A DNA stretch of 64,000 nt. It comes from Marinirhabdus gelatinilytica. Its GTDB lineage: Bacteria > Bacteroidota > Bacteroidia > Flavobacteriales > Flavobacteriaceae. Shown piece after piece: positions 44,020 to 53,051 of this stretch. The stretch lies in the NCBI RefSeq assembly GCF_003353425.1, contig NZ_QRAO01000003.1, positions 46,773-110,772 on the forward strand. The letters run 5' to 3'. The notes beneath the pieces were generated by a model, which did not search any database, had not been told where the DNA came from, and saw nothing but the letters and a program-made list of their open reading frames with translations. Both the position numbers and the translations under genes were made by a program. The stretch's first letter is position 1, and every line of letters begins with the position of its first letter.

Positions 44020-44601
44020 TTATAGGTTTAAGAAGTTTTTCAATAACACTTCCCCTGTGGTACTGCTCTTCTCTGGATGAAATTGCACACCATAAAAATT
44101 ATTCTTTTGCAATGCTGCGGAATAGTTAGATCCATACTGTGTCGTAGCTATGGTTTCTTTGCACACTGGCGCAAAGTAACTGTGGACCGCGTACATATAA
44201 CTCTCTTCAGTAATGTTCTGGAACAATTCTGTTCTTAAACCGGTAATAGTGTTCCACCCAATCTGTGGTACTTTTACTGTTGAAGGGAACTTCGCCACGT
44301 CCACGTCAAAAACACCCAACCCCTTGGTTTTTCCTTCTTCAGAACTGTTGCACATCAGCTGCATCCCCAAGCATATCCCTAGTACCGGTTGTGTAAGGTT
44401 TGGAATAACTTTGTCTAAGCCTGTTTGGCGCAACATCGCCATTGCACTGCTTGCCTCCCCCACGCCTGGAAAGATCACGCGATCTGAGTTTTGTATTGCC
44501 TCTATATCATCACTCAATATTGCCTCAGCGCCTAGACGTTGAAAAGCAAATTGCAAGCTTTTAATATTCCCTGCTCCGTAGTTTATTAGTACCAATTTCA
44601 T
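44020..44601 (-). CDS. hisH: Imidazole glycerol phosphate synthase, glutaminase subunit HisH
   Basis: Class I glutamine amidotransferase (193 residues) that feeds ammonia to HisF. The nucleophile is in [12 protein letters not shown] (C76 region), with the catalytic His and Glu in [10 protein letters not shown] near the C-terminus and the oxyanion region FPGVGEAS. The start codon shares a base with the stop of hisB (TAATG), so the two genes are coupled. Confidence 0.97.
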   Translation of the reverse strand: MKLVLINYGAGNIKSLQFAFQRLGAEAILSDDIEAIQNSDRVIFPGVGEASSAMAMLRQTGLDKVIPNLTQPVLGICLGMQLMCNSSEEGKTKGLGVFDVDVAKFPSTVKVPQIGWNTITGLRTELFQNITEESYMYAVHSYFAPVCKETIATTQYGSNYSAALQKNNFYGVQFHPEKSSTTGEVLLKNFLNL

Positions 44602-45734
44602 TACAACATTCCTTTTGTAGATGGTAAAATCAATTTTTCTGTGTCTCGTTTCACTGCATACTTTACAGCCTTGGCAAAAGCTTTGAAGATGGCCTCAATC
44701 TTGTGGTGCTCGTTACTGCCTTCAGCTTTTATGTTCAGGTTTGCCTTGGCACCATCGGTAAAACTCTTAAAAAAGTGGTAGAACATTTCCGTGGGCATTT
44801 TCCCAATCATTTCTCTTTTAAAATCGGCTTCCCAAACCAACCAGTTCCTACCTCCAAAATCAATGGCCACTTGTGCCAGGCAATCGTCCATTGGTAAACA
44901 AAACCCGTAGCGCTCCATTCCCAACTTATCACCCAGTGCCTTGTGGAACACTTCCCCCAGTGCAATGGCCGTATCTTCAATGGTATGGTGCTCGTCCACC
45001 TCCAGGTCTCCTTTTACAGTAATGTCCAAGTCCATTTGCCCGTGGCGAGCAAGTTGGTCCAACATATGGTCGAAAAAGGCGATTCCCGTATCTATGTTAC
45101 TTTTACCGGTACCATCAAAATTCAAGGTAATCTCAATATCGGTTTCGTTGGTCGTCCGGTATATTTCTGCTGTGCGTTCTTTCAGTCTTAGAAATTTATA
45201 GATATTTTGCCAATCGTTGGTTTCCAAAGCGATGTGTTTCTCCAATTGGTCTCGTTTTACCGTGATCTCTGAAGTTCCCAAATGTGTTTCGTCATTAATA
45301 AAAATCCCTTTGCTTCCAAGATTTTTGGCAAGCTCCATATCGGTCAATCGGTCGCCAATAACGTAACTGTTTCCCAAATCATAGTCGCCCTCGATATATT
45401 CGGTCAATAAGCCCGTCCCCGGTTTGCGGGTGTTGGCATTTTCGTGCGGAAATGTCCTGTCCAGAAAAACCTTCTTGAACACAACACCTTCATTCTCAAA
45501 ACTTTTCAAGATAAAGTTATGAACGGGCCAGAAAGTTGCTTCGGGAAAAACTTCGGTGCCAAGCCCGTCTTGGTTGGTAATCATTACCAACTCAAAGTCT
45601 AATTCCTTTGCGATTTTCCCGAGATAGGTAAATGCCTTCGGATAGAAAATCAATTTTTCAAAAGCATCGATTTGCTCATCGGCCGTTTCTTTTATAATGG
45701 TACCATCGCGATCTATAAAAAGTACTTTTTTCAT
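44601..45734 (-). CDS. hisB: Bifunctional histidinol-phosphatase / imidazoleglycerol-phosphate dehydratase HisB
   Basis: Two-domain enzyme of 377 residues for steps 6 and 8. Residues 1-~165 are a HAD phosphatase ([12 protein letters not shown] with the nucleophile Asp; [21 protein letters not shown]). Residues ~180-377 are the dehydratase ([60 protein letters not shown]), where paired His residues bind Mn2+. This fusion is the form found in enterics and many Bacteroidota. It starts three bases after hisC. Confidence 0.97.
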   Translation of the reverse strand: MKKVLFIDRDGTIIKETADEQIDAFEKLIFYPKAFTYLGKIAKELDFELVMITNQDGLGTEVFPEATFWPVHNFILKSFENEGVVFKKVFLDRTFPHENANTRKPGTGLLTEYIEGDYDLGNSYVIGDRLTDMELAKNLGSKGIFINDETHLGTSEITVKRDQLEKHIALETNDWQNIYKFLRLKERTAEIYRTTNETDIEITLNFDGTGKSNIDTGIAFFDHMLDQLARHGQMDLDITVKGDLEVDEHHTIEDTAIALGEVFHKALGDKLGMERYGFCLPMDDCLAQVAIDFGGRNWLVWEADFKREMIGKMPTEMFYHFFKSFTDGAKANLNIKAEGSNEHHKIEAIFKAFAKAVKYAVKRDTEKLILPSTKGML

Positions 45735-45737
45735 TTA

Positions 45738-46784
45738 CTACAGTGTTTTAAGGGTCTCTATTAATATTTTGTTTTCAGTTTCAGTTCCAATTGTGAACCG
45801 GAGAGTGTTTTCACACAAAGGTTGATTGCTTCGGTTTCTAACCACAATCCCTTTTTCAATGAGTTGTTGGTACCTTTTTGTAGCATCATCAACTTTTACG
45901 AGCAGGAAATTTGCTTCGGAAGGAACTATTTCTTCTATACATTTTAGCTGAAGTAATGCTTTAGATAACACGCCTCTTTGTTCTTTCAAAAAGCGTATTT
46001 GACTATCTATTTCTGAATGTTTCCCCAACTGTTCCAATGCCCTCTGTTGGGTTAGGGCATTTACGTTGTACGGTGGTTTTATTTTGTTCAAAACCGAAAT
46101 AATCTCAACAGAAGCGTAACAAACTCCCAACCGTATTCCCGCCATCCCAAAGGCTTTGGAAAGTGTTTGGGTTACAATCAAATTTGGGTACATTGAAAGT
46201 TTCGAGACCCAACTTTCTGAAGCTGAAAAGTCAATATAGGCTTCGTCTATCACCACCAGTCCGTTGAAGTTGCACAAGAGCTCTTTTATGTCCTCTTCAT
46301 TAAAAACGGTTCCCGTAGGATTATTGGGTGAACAAACAAACAACAGTTTGGTGTTGGCAGTTTGTGCATTCAAAACTTCCTGAGTGTCTATTTGAAAGTC
46401 TTTTCTGAGCAGCACTTCCCTATTCTCAATGGCATTCAGGTTCGCCAAGACCTTGTACATACCATAGGTGGGTGGGAGCGTAATTATAGTATCTACGTTA
46501 GGTTCACAAAAAGCCCTAAAGATGAGATCCAGAACTTCATCGCTGCCATTTCCCAACAAGATCTGGGCGGAAGGGACACCTCTTACTTTTGAAAAGGACT
46601 TCTTTAGTGAACTCTGGTTGGGATCTGGATAACGGTTCAATCCTTTCCCAAACGGATTTTCATTGGCGTCCAAGAACACCATCTCTTTATCGAATTCCTT
46701 AAATTCGTCCCGAGCCGAACTGTAGGGCTGCATGGCCGCTATATTTGGGCGGATCAATGTTTGTAGTTTAAATTTACTTTCCAT
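45738..46784 (-). CDS. hisC: Histidinol-phosphate aminotransferase HisC
   Basis: PLP-dependent transaminase (348 residues) for step 7. Features: FLDANENPFGKGLNRYPDPNQ at the start, LLGNGSDEVLDLIFRAF, the PLP-phosphate region, VVIDEAYIDFS, and the Schiff-base lysine in TQTLSKAFGMAGIRLG. The C-terminal LRFTIGTETEN is also typical. It overlaps the end of hisD by 11 bases. Confidence 0.96.
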   Translation of the reverse strand: MESKFKLQTLIRPNIAAMQPYSSARDEFKEFDKEMVFLDANENPFGKGLNRYPDPNQSSLKKSFSKVRGVPSAQILLGNGSDEVLDLIFRAFCEPNVDTIITLPPTYGMYKVLANLNAIENREVLLRKDFQIDTQEVLNAQTANTKLLFVCSPNNPTGTVFNEEDIKELLCNFNGLVVIDEAYIDFSASESWVSKLSMYPNLIVTQTLSKAFGMAGIRLGVCYASVEIISVLNKIKPPYNVNALTQQRALEQLGKHSEIDSQIRFLKEQRGVLSKALLQLKCIEEIVPSEANFLLVKVDDATKRYQQLIEKGIVVRNRSNQPLCENTLRFTIGTETENKILIETLKTL

Positions 46785-48051
46785 AGTTACGTCTTAAGGT
46801 TACTGCGTTTTTGTGGGCTTGCAAGCCTTCGGCCTCTGCCATTTGCTCTATTGCAGGGCCTAATTGTTGTATCCCTTTTTCTGAAATTTTCTGAAATGTA
46901 ATGCTCTTGGTGAAACTGTCCAGGTTCACACCACTATATTGTTTTGAATAGCCGTTTGTAGGTAAGGTGTGATTGGTGCCAGAGGCATAATCCCCAGCAC
47001 TTTCGGGGGTATAATTACCTATGAATACGGACCCTGCATTCTGAATATTCTCGACGAAGTAATCTTCGTTCTTCGAGACCACGATAAAATGTTCCGGTGC
47101 ATACTCGTTGATAAGTTGGAGCGCTGTTTCATTATTTCCAATCAGGATCAGCTTTGAGTTTTCAATGGCCTTTTGGGCAATAGCACGTCTTGGCAACTCC
47201 TTTATTTGCTGCTCAATTTCAACAGCAACAGCATCCATCATATCTTTTGAAGTTGTCACTAAAACCACCTGACTATCGGTCCCGTGCTCGGCCTGACTCA
47301 ATAAATCCGATGCCACAAAAGCAGCATTTGCCGAATCGTCTGCAAACACCAACAGTTCGCTGGGGCCAGCAGGCATATCGATAGCAACCCCATACTTTGT
47401 GGCAAGTTGTTTGGCCACAGTCACAAACTGGTTACCAGGACCAAAAATCTTGTACACCTGAGGAACGCTCCGGGTACCAAAGGTCATTGCCGCAATGGCC
47501 TGGATGCCTCCTACCTTGAATACTTTGGTTACATCACACAGTTTGGCCGTGTAAAGAATGGCAGGGTGTATACCCCCAACTGCATTTGGTGGAGTACATA
47601 GCACAATTTCGTTGCAACCAGCAAGTTTAGCGGGAATGACCAGCATTAAGATCGTGGAAAACAAAGGCGCAGATCCTCCAGGAATGTACAGTCCCACTTT
47701 TTGGATGGGTCTTTTTTCCTGCCAGCATTGTACCCCCGGAATAGTTTCCACCTGCACGCTCTCGGTTTTTTGTGCCGCATGGAATTTTTCAATGTTCCGC
47801 TTGGCGAGCTGGATGGCTTCTTTTAATTCTTCTGAAATTTCAGCAGCATCAAAATCCTTCTCAGAAACTTGAAAACTGTCCAAATGGACACCGTCAAAAA
47901 ACTGGGTATATTTAGCAACGGCAACATCGCCTTTTCTTGAGATTTCCGAAAATATTTCTGCTACTGTGGCCTCGATGTCCGCTACGGTTTGTGTAGGGCG
48001 CATCAGTAACTGCGGCCAGGTTTCAGGTTTTGGATTCAATATCTTTTTCAT
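46774..48051 (-). CDS. hisD: Histidinol dehydrogenase HisD
   Basis: Zinc- and NAD-dependent enzyme (425 residues) that oxidises histidinol twice to histidine, the last two steps. Seen are GLYIPGGSAPLFSTILMLVIPAKLAGC, the AVGGIHPAILYTAKLCDV region, KIFGPGNQFVTVAKQLA, DMPAGPSELLV, LLSQAEHGTDSQVVLV (zinc ligands Gln/His), and ASGTNHTLPTNGYSKQYSGV. Length and motifs are standard. It is separated from hisG by 71 bases. Confidence 0.96.
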   Translation of the reverse strand: MKKILNPKPETWPQLLMRPTQTVADIEATVAEIFSEISRKGDVAVAKYTQFFDGVHLDSFQVSEKDFDAAEISEELKEAIQLAKRNIEKFHAAQKTESVQVETIPGVQCWQEKRPIQKVGLYIPGGSAPLFSTILMLVIPAKLAGCNEIVLCTPPNAVGGIHPAILYTAKLCDVTKVFKVGGIQAIAAMTFGTRSVPQVYKIFGPGNQFVTVAKQLATKYGVAIDMPAGPSELLVFADDSANAAFVASDLLSQAEHGTDSQVVLVTTSKDMMDAVAVEIEQQIKELPRRAIAQKAIENSKLILIGNNETALQLINEYAPEHFIVVSKNEDYFVENIQNAGSVFIGNYTPESAGDYASGTNHTLPTNGYSKQYSGVNLDSFTKSITFQKISEKGIQQLGPAIEQMAEAEGLQAHKNAVTLRRNYGK

Positions 48052-48122
48052 TTACAATGTCCGCAATTGCGGTAGTTTAATAGTTTCGCTTTGGCTTTAT
48101 TGAAGTATTATTTCGATGTAGC

Positions 48123-48980
48123 CTACACCACCATTTTCTCTATGGGGCAGACCAAAATCCCTTCGGCTCCTGCTTCCTTCAGCTGGTCTATTACATCCCA
48201 AAATTCATCTTGGTTTATTACGGAGTGCATACTGCTCCAGCCCTCTTGTGCCAAGGGCAAAATAGTAGGGCTTCGCATTCCGGGAAGGATCTTGGTAATT
48301 TCTGTAAGTTTTTCATTGGGAGCATTGAGCAGTACATACTTTGAATCGCGCCCCCTTAAAACCGATTGTATCCTAAAACGGAGTTTGTCCAATACAGCAG
48401 TGGTCTCAGGGGTAATCTTAGACGATATGGCAAGTACTGCTTCGCTTTTCATCATCACTTCCACTTCCTTAAGATTGTTTTTGAACAAGGTACTGCCACT
48501 GCTCACGATATCGCAGATAGCATCTGCCAAGCCAATATTGGGCGCTATCTCAACGCTACCATTAATAATGTGCAGCTCTGCTTCAATACCTTTTTTTGCC
48601 AAGTAGTTTTTAGTAGTTTCGGGATAGGACGTCGCTATGCGTTTATTCGTTAAATCTGAAATTCCGTTGTATTTTTCAGACTTAGGTACGGCAAGCGAGA
48701 CACGACATTTCGAAAAACCAAGTTTTTCCGAGATGGCAATTCCCTTACCTTTTTCAACTAAGATGTTTTCGCCAATGATGGCACAATCTACCACACCGTC
48801 CTGTAAATATTTTGGGATGTCGCCATTGCGTAAGTAATAGATTTCCAACGGAAAGTTTTTGGCATTTGCCTTAAGTTGGTCTTTACCATTATCTATGGAA
48901 ATACCACACTGTTTTAGAATTTTCAGGGAATCTTCGTTTAGCCTTCCAGATTTTTGAATAGCAATTTTTAAGTATCTCAT
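48123..48980 (-). CDS. hisG: ATP phosphoribosyltransferase HisG (long form)
   Basis: First enzyme of the pathway (285 residues), joining ATP and PRPP. The length and C-terminal ACT-like domain (residues ~215-285, NAPNEKLTEITKILPGMRSPTILPLAQEGWSSMHSVI) mark the long, self-sufficient HisG that is feedback-inhibited by histidine. The catalytic domain has LKIAIQKSGRLNEDS, DGVVDCAIIGENILVEKG and the PRPP loop ADAICDIVSSGSTLFKNNL. It is the first structural gene behind the attenuator. Confidence 0.97.
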   Translation of the reverse strand: MRYLKIAIQKSGRLNEDSLKILKQCGISIDNGKDQLKANAKNFPLEIYYLRNGDIPKYLQDGVVDCAIIGENILVEKGKGIAISEKLGFSKCRVSLAVPKSEKYNGISDLTNKRIATSYPETTKNYLAKKGIEAELHIINGSVEIAPNIGLADAICDIVSSGSTLFKNNLKEVEVMMKSEAVLAISSKITPETTAVLDKLRFRIQSVLRGRDSKYVLLNAPNEKLTEITKILPGMRSPTILPLAQEGWSSMHSVINQDEFWDVIDQLKEAGAEGILVCPIEKMVV

Positions 48981-49018
48981 TCATTTATAGTTTCTGCCCG
49001 AACTATACAAACGAGTAT

Positions 49019-49049
49019 AAAAAAACCCGTTTGATAGCTCAAACGGGTT
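49019..49049 (-). terminator. Attenuator terminator in the his operon leader
   Basis: Read on the minus strand, AACCCGTTTG (49049-49040) pairs perfectly with CAAACGGGTT (49033-49024) across a six-base loop and is followed by seven or more T. It lies between the leader peptide stop and hisG, the position of a transcription attenuator rather than of an end-of-operon terminator. Confidence 0.9.
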
Positions 49050-49081
49050 ATGGATATGTTTATAATAACATCAATACCAAA

Positions 49082-49138
49082 TCACCTCGCGTGAGCGTGG
49101 AATGTGATATGGTGATGATGTAAATTTACTTGTGTCAT
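49082..49138 (-). CDS. hisL: His operon leader peptide
   Basis: An 18-codon ORF encoding MTQVNLHHHHITFHAHAR, with four adjacent His codons and two more within the next six codons. It begins about 12 bases after the -7 box, ends at TGA 33 bases before the terminator stem, and precedes hisG by 100 bases. This is the hallmark of a ribosome-mediated histidine attenuator: stalling at His codons under histidine shortage should prevent terminator formation. A possible pause hairpin pairs GGTGAT/ATCACC (49111-49116 with 49081-49086). The antiterminator pairing is not obvious by eye. The amino-acid content makes chance very unlikely. Confidence 0.9.
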   Translation of the reverse strand: MTQVNLHHHHITFHAHAR

Positions 49139-49149
49139 ATTTCAGTCTT

Positions 49150-49178
49150 CAAAACTAATTAAAAAATGTTCATAGCAA
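49150..49178 (-). promoter_or_regulatory. Promoter of the his operon
   Basis: On the minus strand: TTG (49178-49176), an 18-base spacer and TAGTTTTG (49157-49150), a full match to TTG-N17-23-TAnnTTTG. Transcription should start near 49143, only a few bases before the leader peptide ATG. Confidence 0.7.
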
Positions 49179-49225
49179 TGTGAAAAACATATTAAATTTA
49201 TGTTATTCCCCTAGATTAATTTTTA

Positions 49226-49233
49226 TAGATTTG
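49226..49233 (+). promoter_or_regulatory. -7 box of the OmpA/HHH/symporter operon
   Basis: TAGATTTG fits TAnnTTTG, 54 bases before the ATG at 49288. Confidence 0.5.
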
Positions 49234-49287
49234 GAAATAGAACGTTAACACTAGCCAAATACCTGTAAGACATACGTTTTACTAGAC

Positions 49288-50259
49288 ATGAAAAATTTCG
49301 TTATTGCATTTTTGGTCTTTTTGATATGGTCCTTTTTTGGGTTATGGTTTTACCATTGGTTACAACCAAGCACCATGGCTTTGAATAAAAACAACGAAAT
49401 CAATCAAGTTATTAAAGACACCTCACAACCCAAATATCAAGAAGACACCCTTCCATTAGTAAAAGAGACGCAAACGACCAACCAGAACGTCAACTCTAGC
49501 AACACCATTATAAACCAAGGACTTACAGCCATTACCCAAGAAGGTGATGTATTGTTCAAATATTCCGAGAATATAGTTATTCAAAAAAACAGCGATGTAG
49601 TTATTATCCCAGAAAAAACCCAAGGTTTCAAGTATAAGCTCAATAGTTATCTTCTTGAATATCCAGACACAGAGTTGGTTATAGAGTCTAAATATAGTGC
49701 CGAAGAAAACATAGAAACCCCAAACTATGGTGCCCTTCGCGCACAGAAAATAAAATCCCTATTACTACAAGCTGGAGTTTCTCCAGAGCGCATCGTGATC
49801 AAACCGCACATTACCCCAATAGATTTTAAGGGCGACGGTACTTTTAACAATGCGTTTTCTTTTACAATACAACCCTTAAATCTGGAACGTGTAATAGCTC
49901 TTGAAAATGAAGTGCCCGAGAGTATGACAATTTACCCCAATTTTTCAGGCTCTGGAATATTGATAAGTCCTACCCTGGAAAAGGCAATGCAGGAAGTGAA
50001 AACTGCACTAGAGAATAATCCCAATCTAAAGATTACCGTCGTGGGACATACAGATAATGTGGGAAATGCACTGGACAATCACAAGATAGGATTGGATTTC
50101 GCTAGGCAGATGCGCTGGTACCTAATAGCTAAGGGCGGTATAGCGAAAGAGAAGGTTGTCGCTATTTCCGAAGGAGAGAGCCAGGCCATTGCTAGTAACA
50201 ATACTGAAAAAGGGAGAAGGTTGAACCAGAGGATTGAATTAAAATTTAGCTTAGATTAA
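49288..50259 (+). CDS. OmpA-domain protein with N-terminal membrane anchor
   Basis: Product of 323 residues. An uncleaved-looking hydrophobic helix (FVIAFLVFLIWSFFGLWFYHWL) anchors it to the inner membrane, then a ~60-residue linker, a degenerate first OmpA-like unit (~85-205; SYLLEYPDTELVIESKYSAEEN, ALRAQKIKSLLLQAGVSPERI) and a complete second one (~215-323; GSGILISPTLEKAMQEVKTAL, LKITVVGHTDNVGNALDNHKIGLDFARQMRWYL, KGRRLNQRIELKF). Binding to peptidoglycan is expected. It shares one base with the start of the next gene (TAATG) and heads a four-gene operon. Confidence 0.85.
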   Translation: MKNFVIAFLVFLIWSFFGLWFYHWLQPSTMALNKNNEINQVIKDTSQPKYQEDTLPLVKETQTTNQNVNSSNTIINQGLTAITQEGDVLFKYSENIVIQKNSDVVIIPEKTQGFKYKLNSYLLEYPDTELVIESKYSAEENIETPNYGALRAQKIKSLLLQAGVSPERIVIKPHITPIDFKGDGTFNNAFSFTIQPLNLERVIALENEVPESMTIYPNFSGSGILISPTLEKAMQEVKTALENNPNLKITVVGHTDNVGNALDNHKIGLDFARQMRWYLIAKGGIAKEKVVAISEGESQAIASNNTEKGRRLNQRIELKFSLD

Positions 50260-50876
50260 TGGAGGCATTAGTAGGGTTTGTTGAAAATTTCGGTGACTAT
50301 ATTGGCATCTTTCTTTTAATGCTGAGTAGTTTTTTATTAGGGTATTTTTCTGCCTCACAACTCCTTAGGAATAAATACCGAAAAATAATAAACAGGCTGA
50401 AACGTGAAGTGAACGCCCTTAAAACCCCACCCCGAAAAGACGTACAGGACATCGAAACTATTTTTACCGAAATAAAACCTAAAATAATAAGTGTTGTAAA
50501 AGAACAGCAGGAAATATTCAAGGAGTCCAATGCAAAAGAAGCCATTGCTGAAAAGTTCAATTTTGCTGAAAAAAACAAGGAAAAATACCAAGCCATATTA
50601 GAAAAATCCATTGAGGAAGCCAACGAGGAACCCGAACTGGATTTTGACAGTTTTGGCTACGCAGATGCCAGTGATAAAGAAGACTTAACAAAGATTAATG
50701 GAATAGGTCCATACATAGAGCAAAAACTGAACGACATTGGCATTTATACCTACGACCAGATAAGCAAGCTCTCCCAACAAGATGTAGAACTTATCACCGA
50801 AATGATAGATTTCTTCCCGGGCCGCATTGAGCGTGACAACTGGGTAGGCCAGGCAAAATCCCTAAACGTGTACTAA
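50259..50876 (+). CDS. Membrane-anchored helix-hairpin-helix protein
   Basis: Product of 205 residues: one membrane helix (IGIFLLMLSSFLLGYFSASQLL, about 15-36), a long charged coiled region (~40-125), and a C-terminal helix-hairpin-helix/Pol-beta-like segment (DLTKINGIGPYIEQKLNDIGIYTYDQISKLSQQDVELITEMI). Such domains occur in DNA-binding and in some ribosomal or respiratory proteins, so DNA binding is possible but not proven. It is coupled to the OmpA-like gene upstream and stops two bases before the symporter gene. The combination with a cell-wall-binding partner is unusual. Confidence 0.75.
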   Translation: MEALVGFVENFGDYIGIFLLMLSSFLLGYFSASQLLRNKYRKIINRLKREVNALKTPPRKDVQDIETIFTEIKPKIISVVKEQQEIFKESNAKEAIAEKFNFAEKNKEKYQAILEKSIEEANEEPELDFDSFGYADASDKEDLTKINGIGPYIEQKLNDIGIYTYDQISKLSQQDVELITEMIDFFPGRIERDNWVGQAKSLNVY

Positions 50877-50877
50877 C

Positions 50878-52650
50878 ATGCAACTACAAACATTAGATTG
50901 GATACTAATCGGCGGCTTTTTTGCCGTCTTTCTTGTAATTGGGATAGTTGTAGCCAAACGATCAGGAAAAAATACCAAGGAGTTCTTCCTCTCGGGACGT
51001 AATATGCCCTGGTGGTTGTTGGGTATTTCTATGGTGGCTACAACCTTTTCGGCAGACACACCCAATCTAGTTACTGATATAGTACGCCAAAACGGTGTTT
51101 CTGGTAATTGGGTATGGTGGACGTTTCTAATTACGGGAATGCTCACAGTTTTTGTATATGCAAAGCTGTGGCGACGAAGCAAGGTCCTTACCGATCTCCA
51201 GTTCTATGAAATGCGCTACAGCGGTAAGGCCGCAGCTTTTTTGAGAGGCTTTAGGGCATTGTACCTTGGTGTGTTTTTCAATATTATGATTATGGCATCT
51301 GTATGTCTCGCGGCCATTAAAATTGGTGGAATATTATTCAACCTAGAAGACTGGGAATGCGTATTGTACGCTTCTATCATTACCGTGGCGTACAGTTCTT
51401 TTGGGGGGTTGCGCGGGGTTATCTTTACCGATTTCCTCCAGTTTATCGTGGCAATGATAGGCTCGGTCTGGGCGGCTTATTACATTATAAACTTACCCGA
51501 AATTGGTGGCCTGGACAACCTACTTGCACACGAGAATGTAAGCGGAAAACTTAATTTCCTCCCAGATTTTGATGATACTGACTCGCTATTGGTACTACTT
51601 ATCATCCCCATTGCAGTACAGTGGTGGAGCGTATGGTACCCGGGAGCAGAACCTGGCGGTGGTGGCTACATTGCCCAACGCATGCTCTCTGCAAAGGATG
51701 AAAAGAACGCTATTGGAGCTACCCTTCTTTTTAACGTGGCTCACTATGCGCTACGTCCTTGGCCGTGGATCTTGATAGCGCTGGCATCTTTGATTCTATA
51801 CCCTGAGTTGACCGATATTGCCAAGGAATTTCCCAATGCCGTTTTAGGGCACGATCTGGGATATCCTGCTATGCTCACTAATTTGCCTTCGGGCCTTTTA
51901 GGGTTGGTCGTGGCTTCGCTCATTGCGGCTTTTATGAGTACTATTTCAACCCACCTTAATTGGGGTTCTTCGTACATCTCATTGGATTTTTATAAACGCT
52001 TTGTAAAGCCTGAAGCCTCCGAGAAAGAACTCGTTGCCATTGGTAGGATCTCCACAGTGGCACTTATGGTATTTTCAGCTCTATTGGCACTGGGGTTGAG
52101 TAGTGCGCTTAGTACCTTTGCCATATTGCTCCAAATAGGCGCGGGTACGGGTCTTATCTTTATCCTTCGCTGGTTCTGGTGGCGGGTTAATGCGTATAGT
52201 GAGATTACGGGGATGGTTGTTTCCTTCATTATGGCTCTTGTTTTCGAATTTGTAGAGCTGGGTCTCGAGGACTACGAAAAATTAATCTACGGTGTTGCCA
52301 TTACTACCGTTGCCTGGATTGCCGTTACACTACTCACCCGCCCTACAAACAATAAGACCCTGGCCAATTTCTATAATGCCGTGACTCCGTACGGTAATGG
52401 CTGGAAACAATTTAAACGGAAGGCCGCCCAAGAAAACCTGCACTTAAAAACAACCAACGATGTATTTACCATAGACCTCGCCTCTATGCTCTTAGGGATT
52501 GTTTTTGTATATACCTCATTATTTGCTACAGGCTATATAATTTACGGAAATATGGTTGGGGCTGGAATCTTGGTTGCCATAGCAGTAATTTCAGCTTTGA
52601 CCATTTTCAGCCTTTGGAAGAAAAAGAAACGTTCCCAAAACACATTGTAA
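50878..52650 (+). CDS. Sodium:solute symporter (SSS family)
   Basis: Inner-membrane transporter of 590 residues with about 13-14 helices, driven by the sodium gradient. The start WILIGGFFAVFLVIGIVVAKRSGKNTKEFFLSGRNMPWWLLGISMVATTFSADTP and the DLQFYEMRYSGKAAAFLRGFRALYLG segment are classic for the family, as is ASLIAAFMSTISTHLNWGSSYISLDFYKRF with the Na2-site Ser/Thr. The substrate is unknown; the linked RidA gene hints at an amino acid or other nitrogenous compound, as inference only. Confidence 0.92.
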   Translation: MQLQTLDWILIGGFFAVFLVIGIVVAKRSGKNTKEFFLSGRNMPWWLLGISMVATTFSADTPNLVTDIVRQNGVSGNWVWWTFLITGMLTVFVYAKLWRRSKVLTDLQFYEMRYSGKAAAFLRGFRALYLGVFFNIMIMASVCLAAIKIGGILFNLEDWECVLYASIITVAYSSFGGLRGVIFTDFLQFIVAMIGSVWAAYYIINLPEIGGLDNLLAHENVSGKLNFLPDFDDTDSLLVLLIIPIAVQWWSVWYPGAEPGGGGYIAQRMLSAKDEKNAIGATLLFNVAHYALRPWPWILIALASLILYPELTDIAKEFPNAVLGHDLGYPAMLTNLPSGLLGLVVASLIAAFMSTISTHLNWGSSYISLDFYKRFVKPEASEKELVAIGRISTVALMVFSALLALGLSSALSTFAILLQIGAGTGLIFILRWFWWRVNAYSEITGMVVSFIMALVFEFVELGLEDYEKLIYGVAITTVAWIAVTLLTRPTNNKTLANFYNAVTPYGNGWKQFKRKAAQENLHLKTTNDVFTIDLASMLLGIVFVYTSLFATGYIIYGNMVGAGILVAIAVISALTIFSLWKKKKRSQNTL

Positions 52651-52663
52651 TAGATACGACAAA

Positions 52664-53044
52664 ATGAAAAAAATAATCAACACCTCCAAAGCCCCAGCAC
52701 CAATAGGACCGTATAACCAAGCAGTGCTAAAGGGCGCTATGTTATTCACCTCTGGACAGATAGCACTACACCCCGAAACTGGTGAGCTGATAACAAGTAC
52801 TATCGAGGCCGAGACCGAGCAGGTCATGGAAAATATGAAAGCTGTGCTCGCCGAAGCCAACATGACCTTTGAACACGTATTAAAAACCTCTATTTTTATA
52901 AGTGATATGGGCAACTTTGCTGCAATTAATGAAGTATATGCGCGCTATTTCAACGAGGCTACTGCACCAGCCAGGGAAACTGTTGAAGTTGCTAACCTAC
53001 CTAAATATGTGAATGTAGAAATAGCTATGATAGCAAGCTTGTAA
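52664..53044 (+). CDS. RidA family reactive-enamine deaminase
   Basis: Small trimeric cytosolic protein (126 residues) that hydrolyses reactive enamine/imine intermediates from PLP enzymes. Family features are complete: APAPIGPYNQAVLKGAMLFTSGQIALHPETGEL, TEQVMENMKAVLAEANMTFEHVLKTSIFISDMGNFAAINEVYARYF, and APARETVEVANLPKYVNVEIAMIA, where the Arg in PARETV is the catalytic carboxylate-binding residue. It follows the symporter by 13 bases and is the last gene of this operon. Confidence 0.95.
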   Translation: MKKIINTSKAPAPIGPYNQAVLKGAMLFTSGQIALHPETGELITSTIEAETEQVMENMKAVLAEANMTFEHVLKTSIFISDMGNFAAINEVYARYFNEATAPARETVEVANLPKYVNVEIAMIASL

Positions 53045-53051
53045 CTGCTGG

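Noticed and set aside
48091..48606. 171-codon ORF antisense to hisG
   Set aside because: hisG is complete and full length on the other strand.
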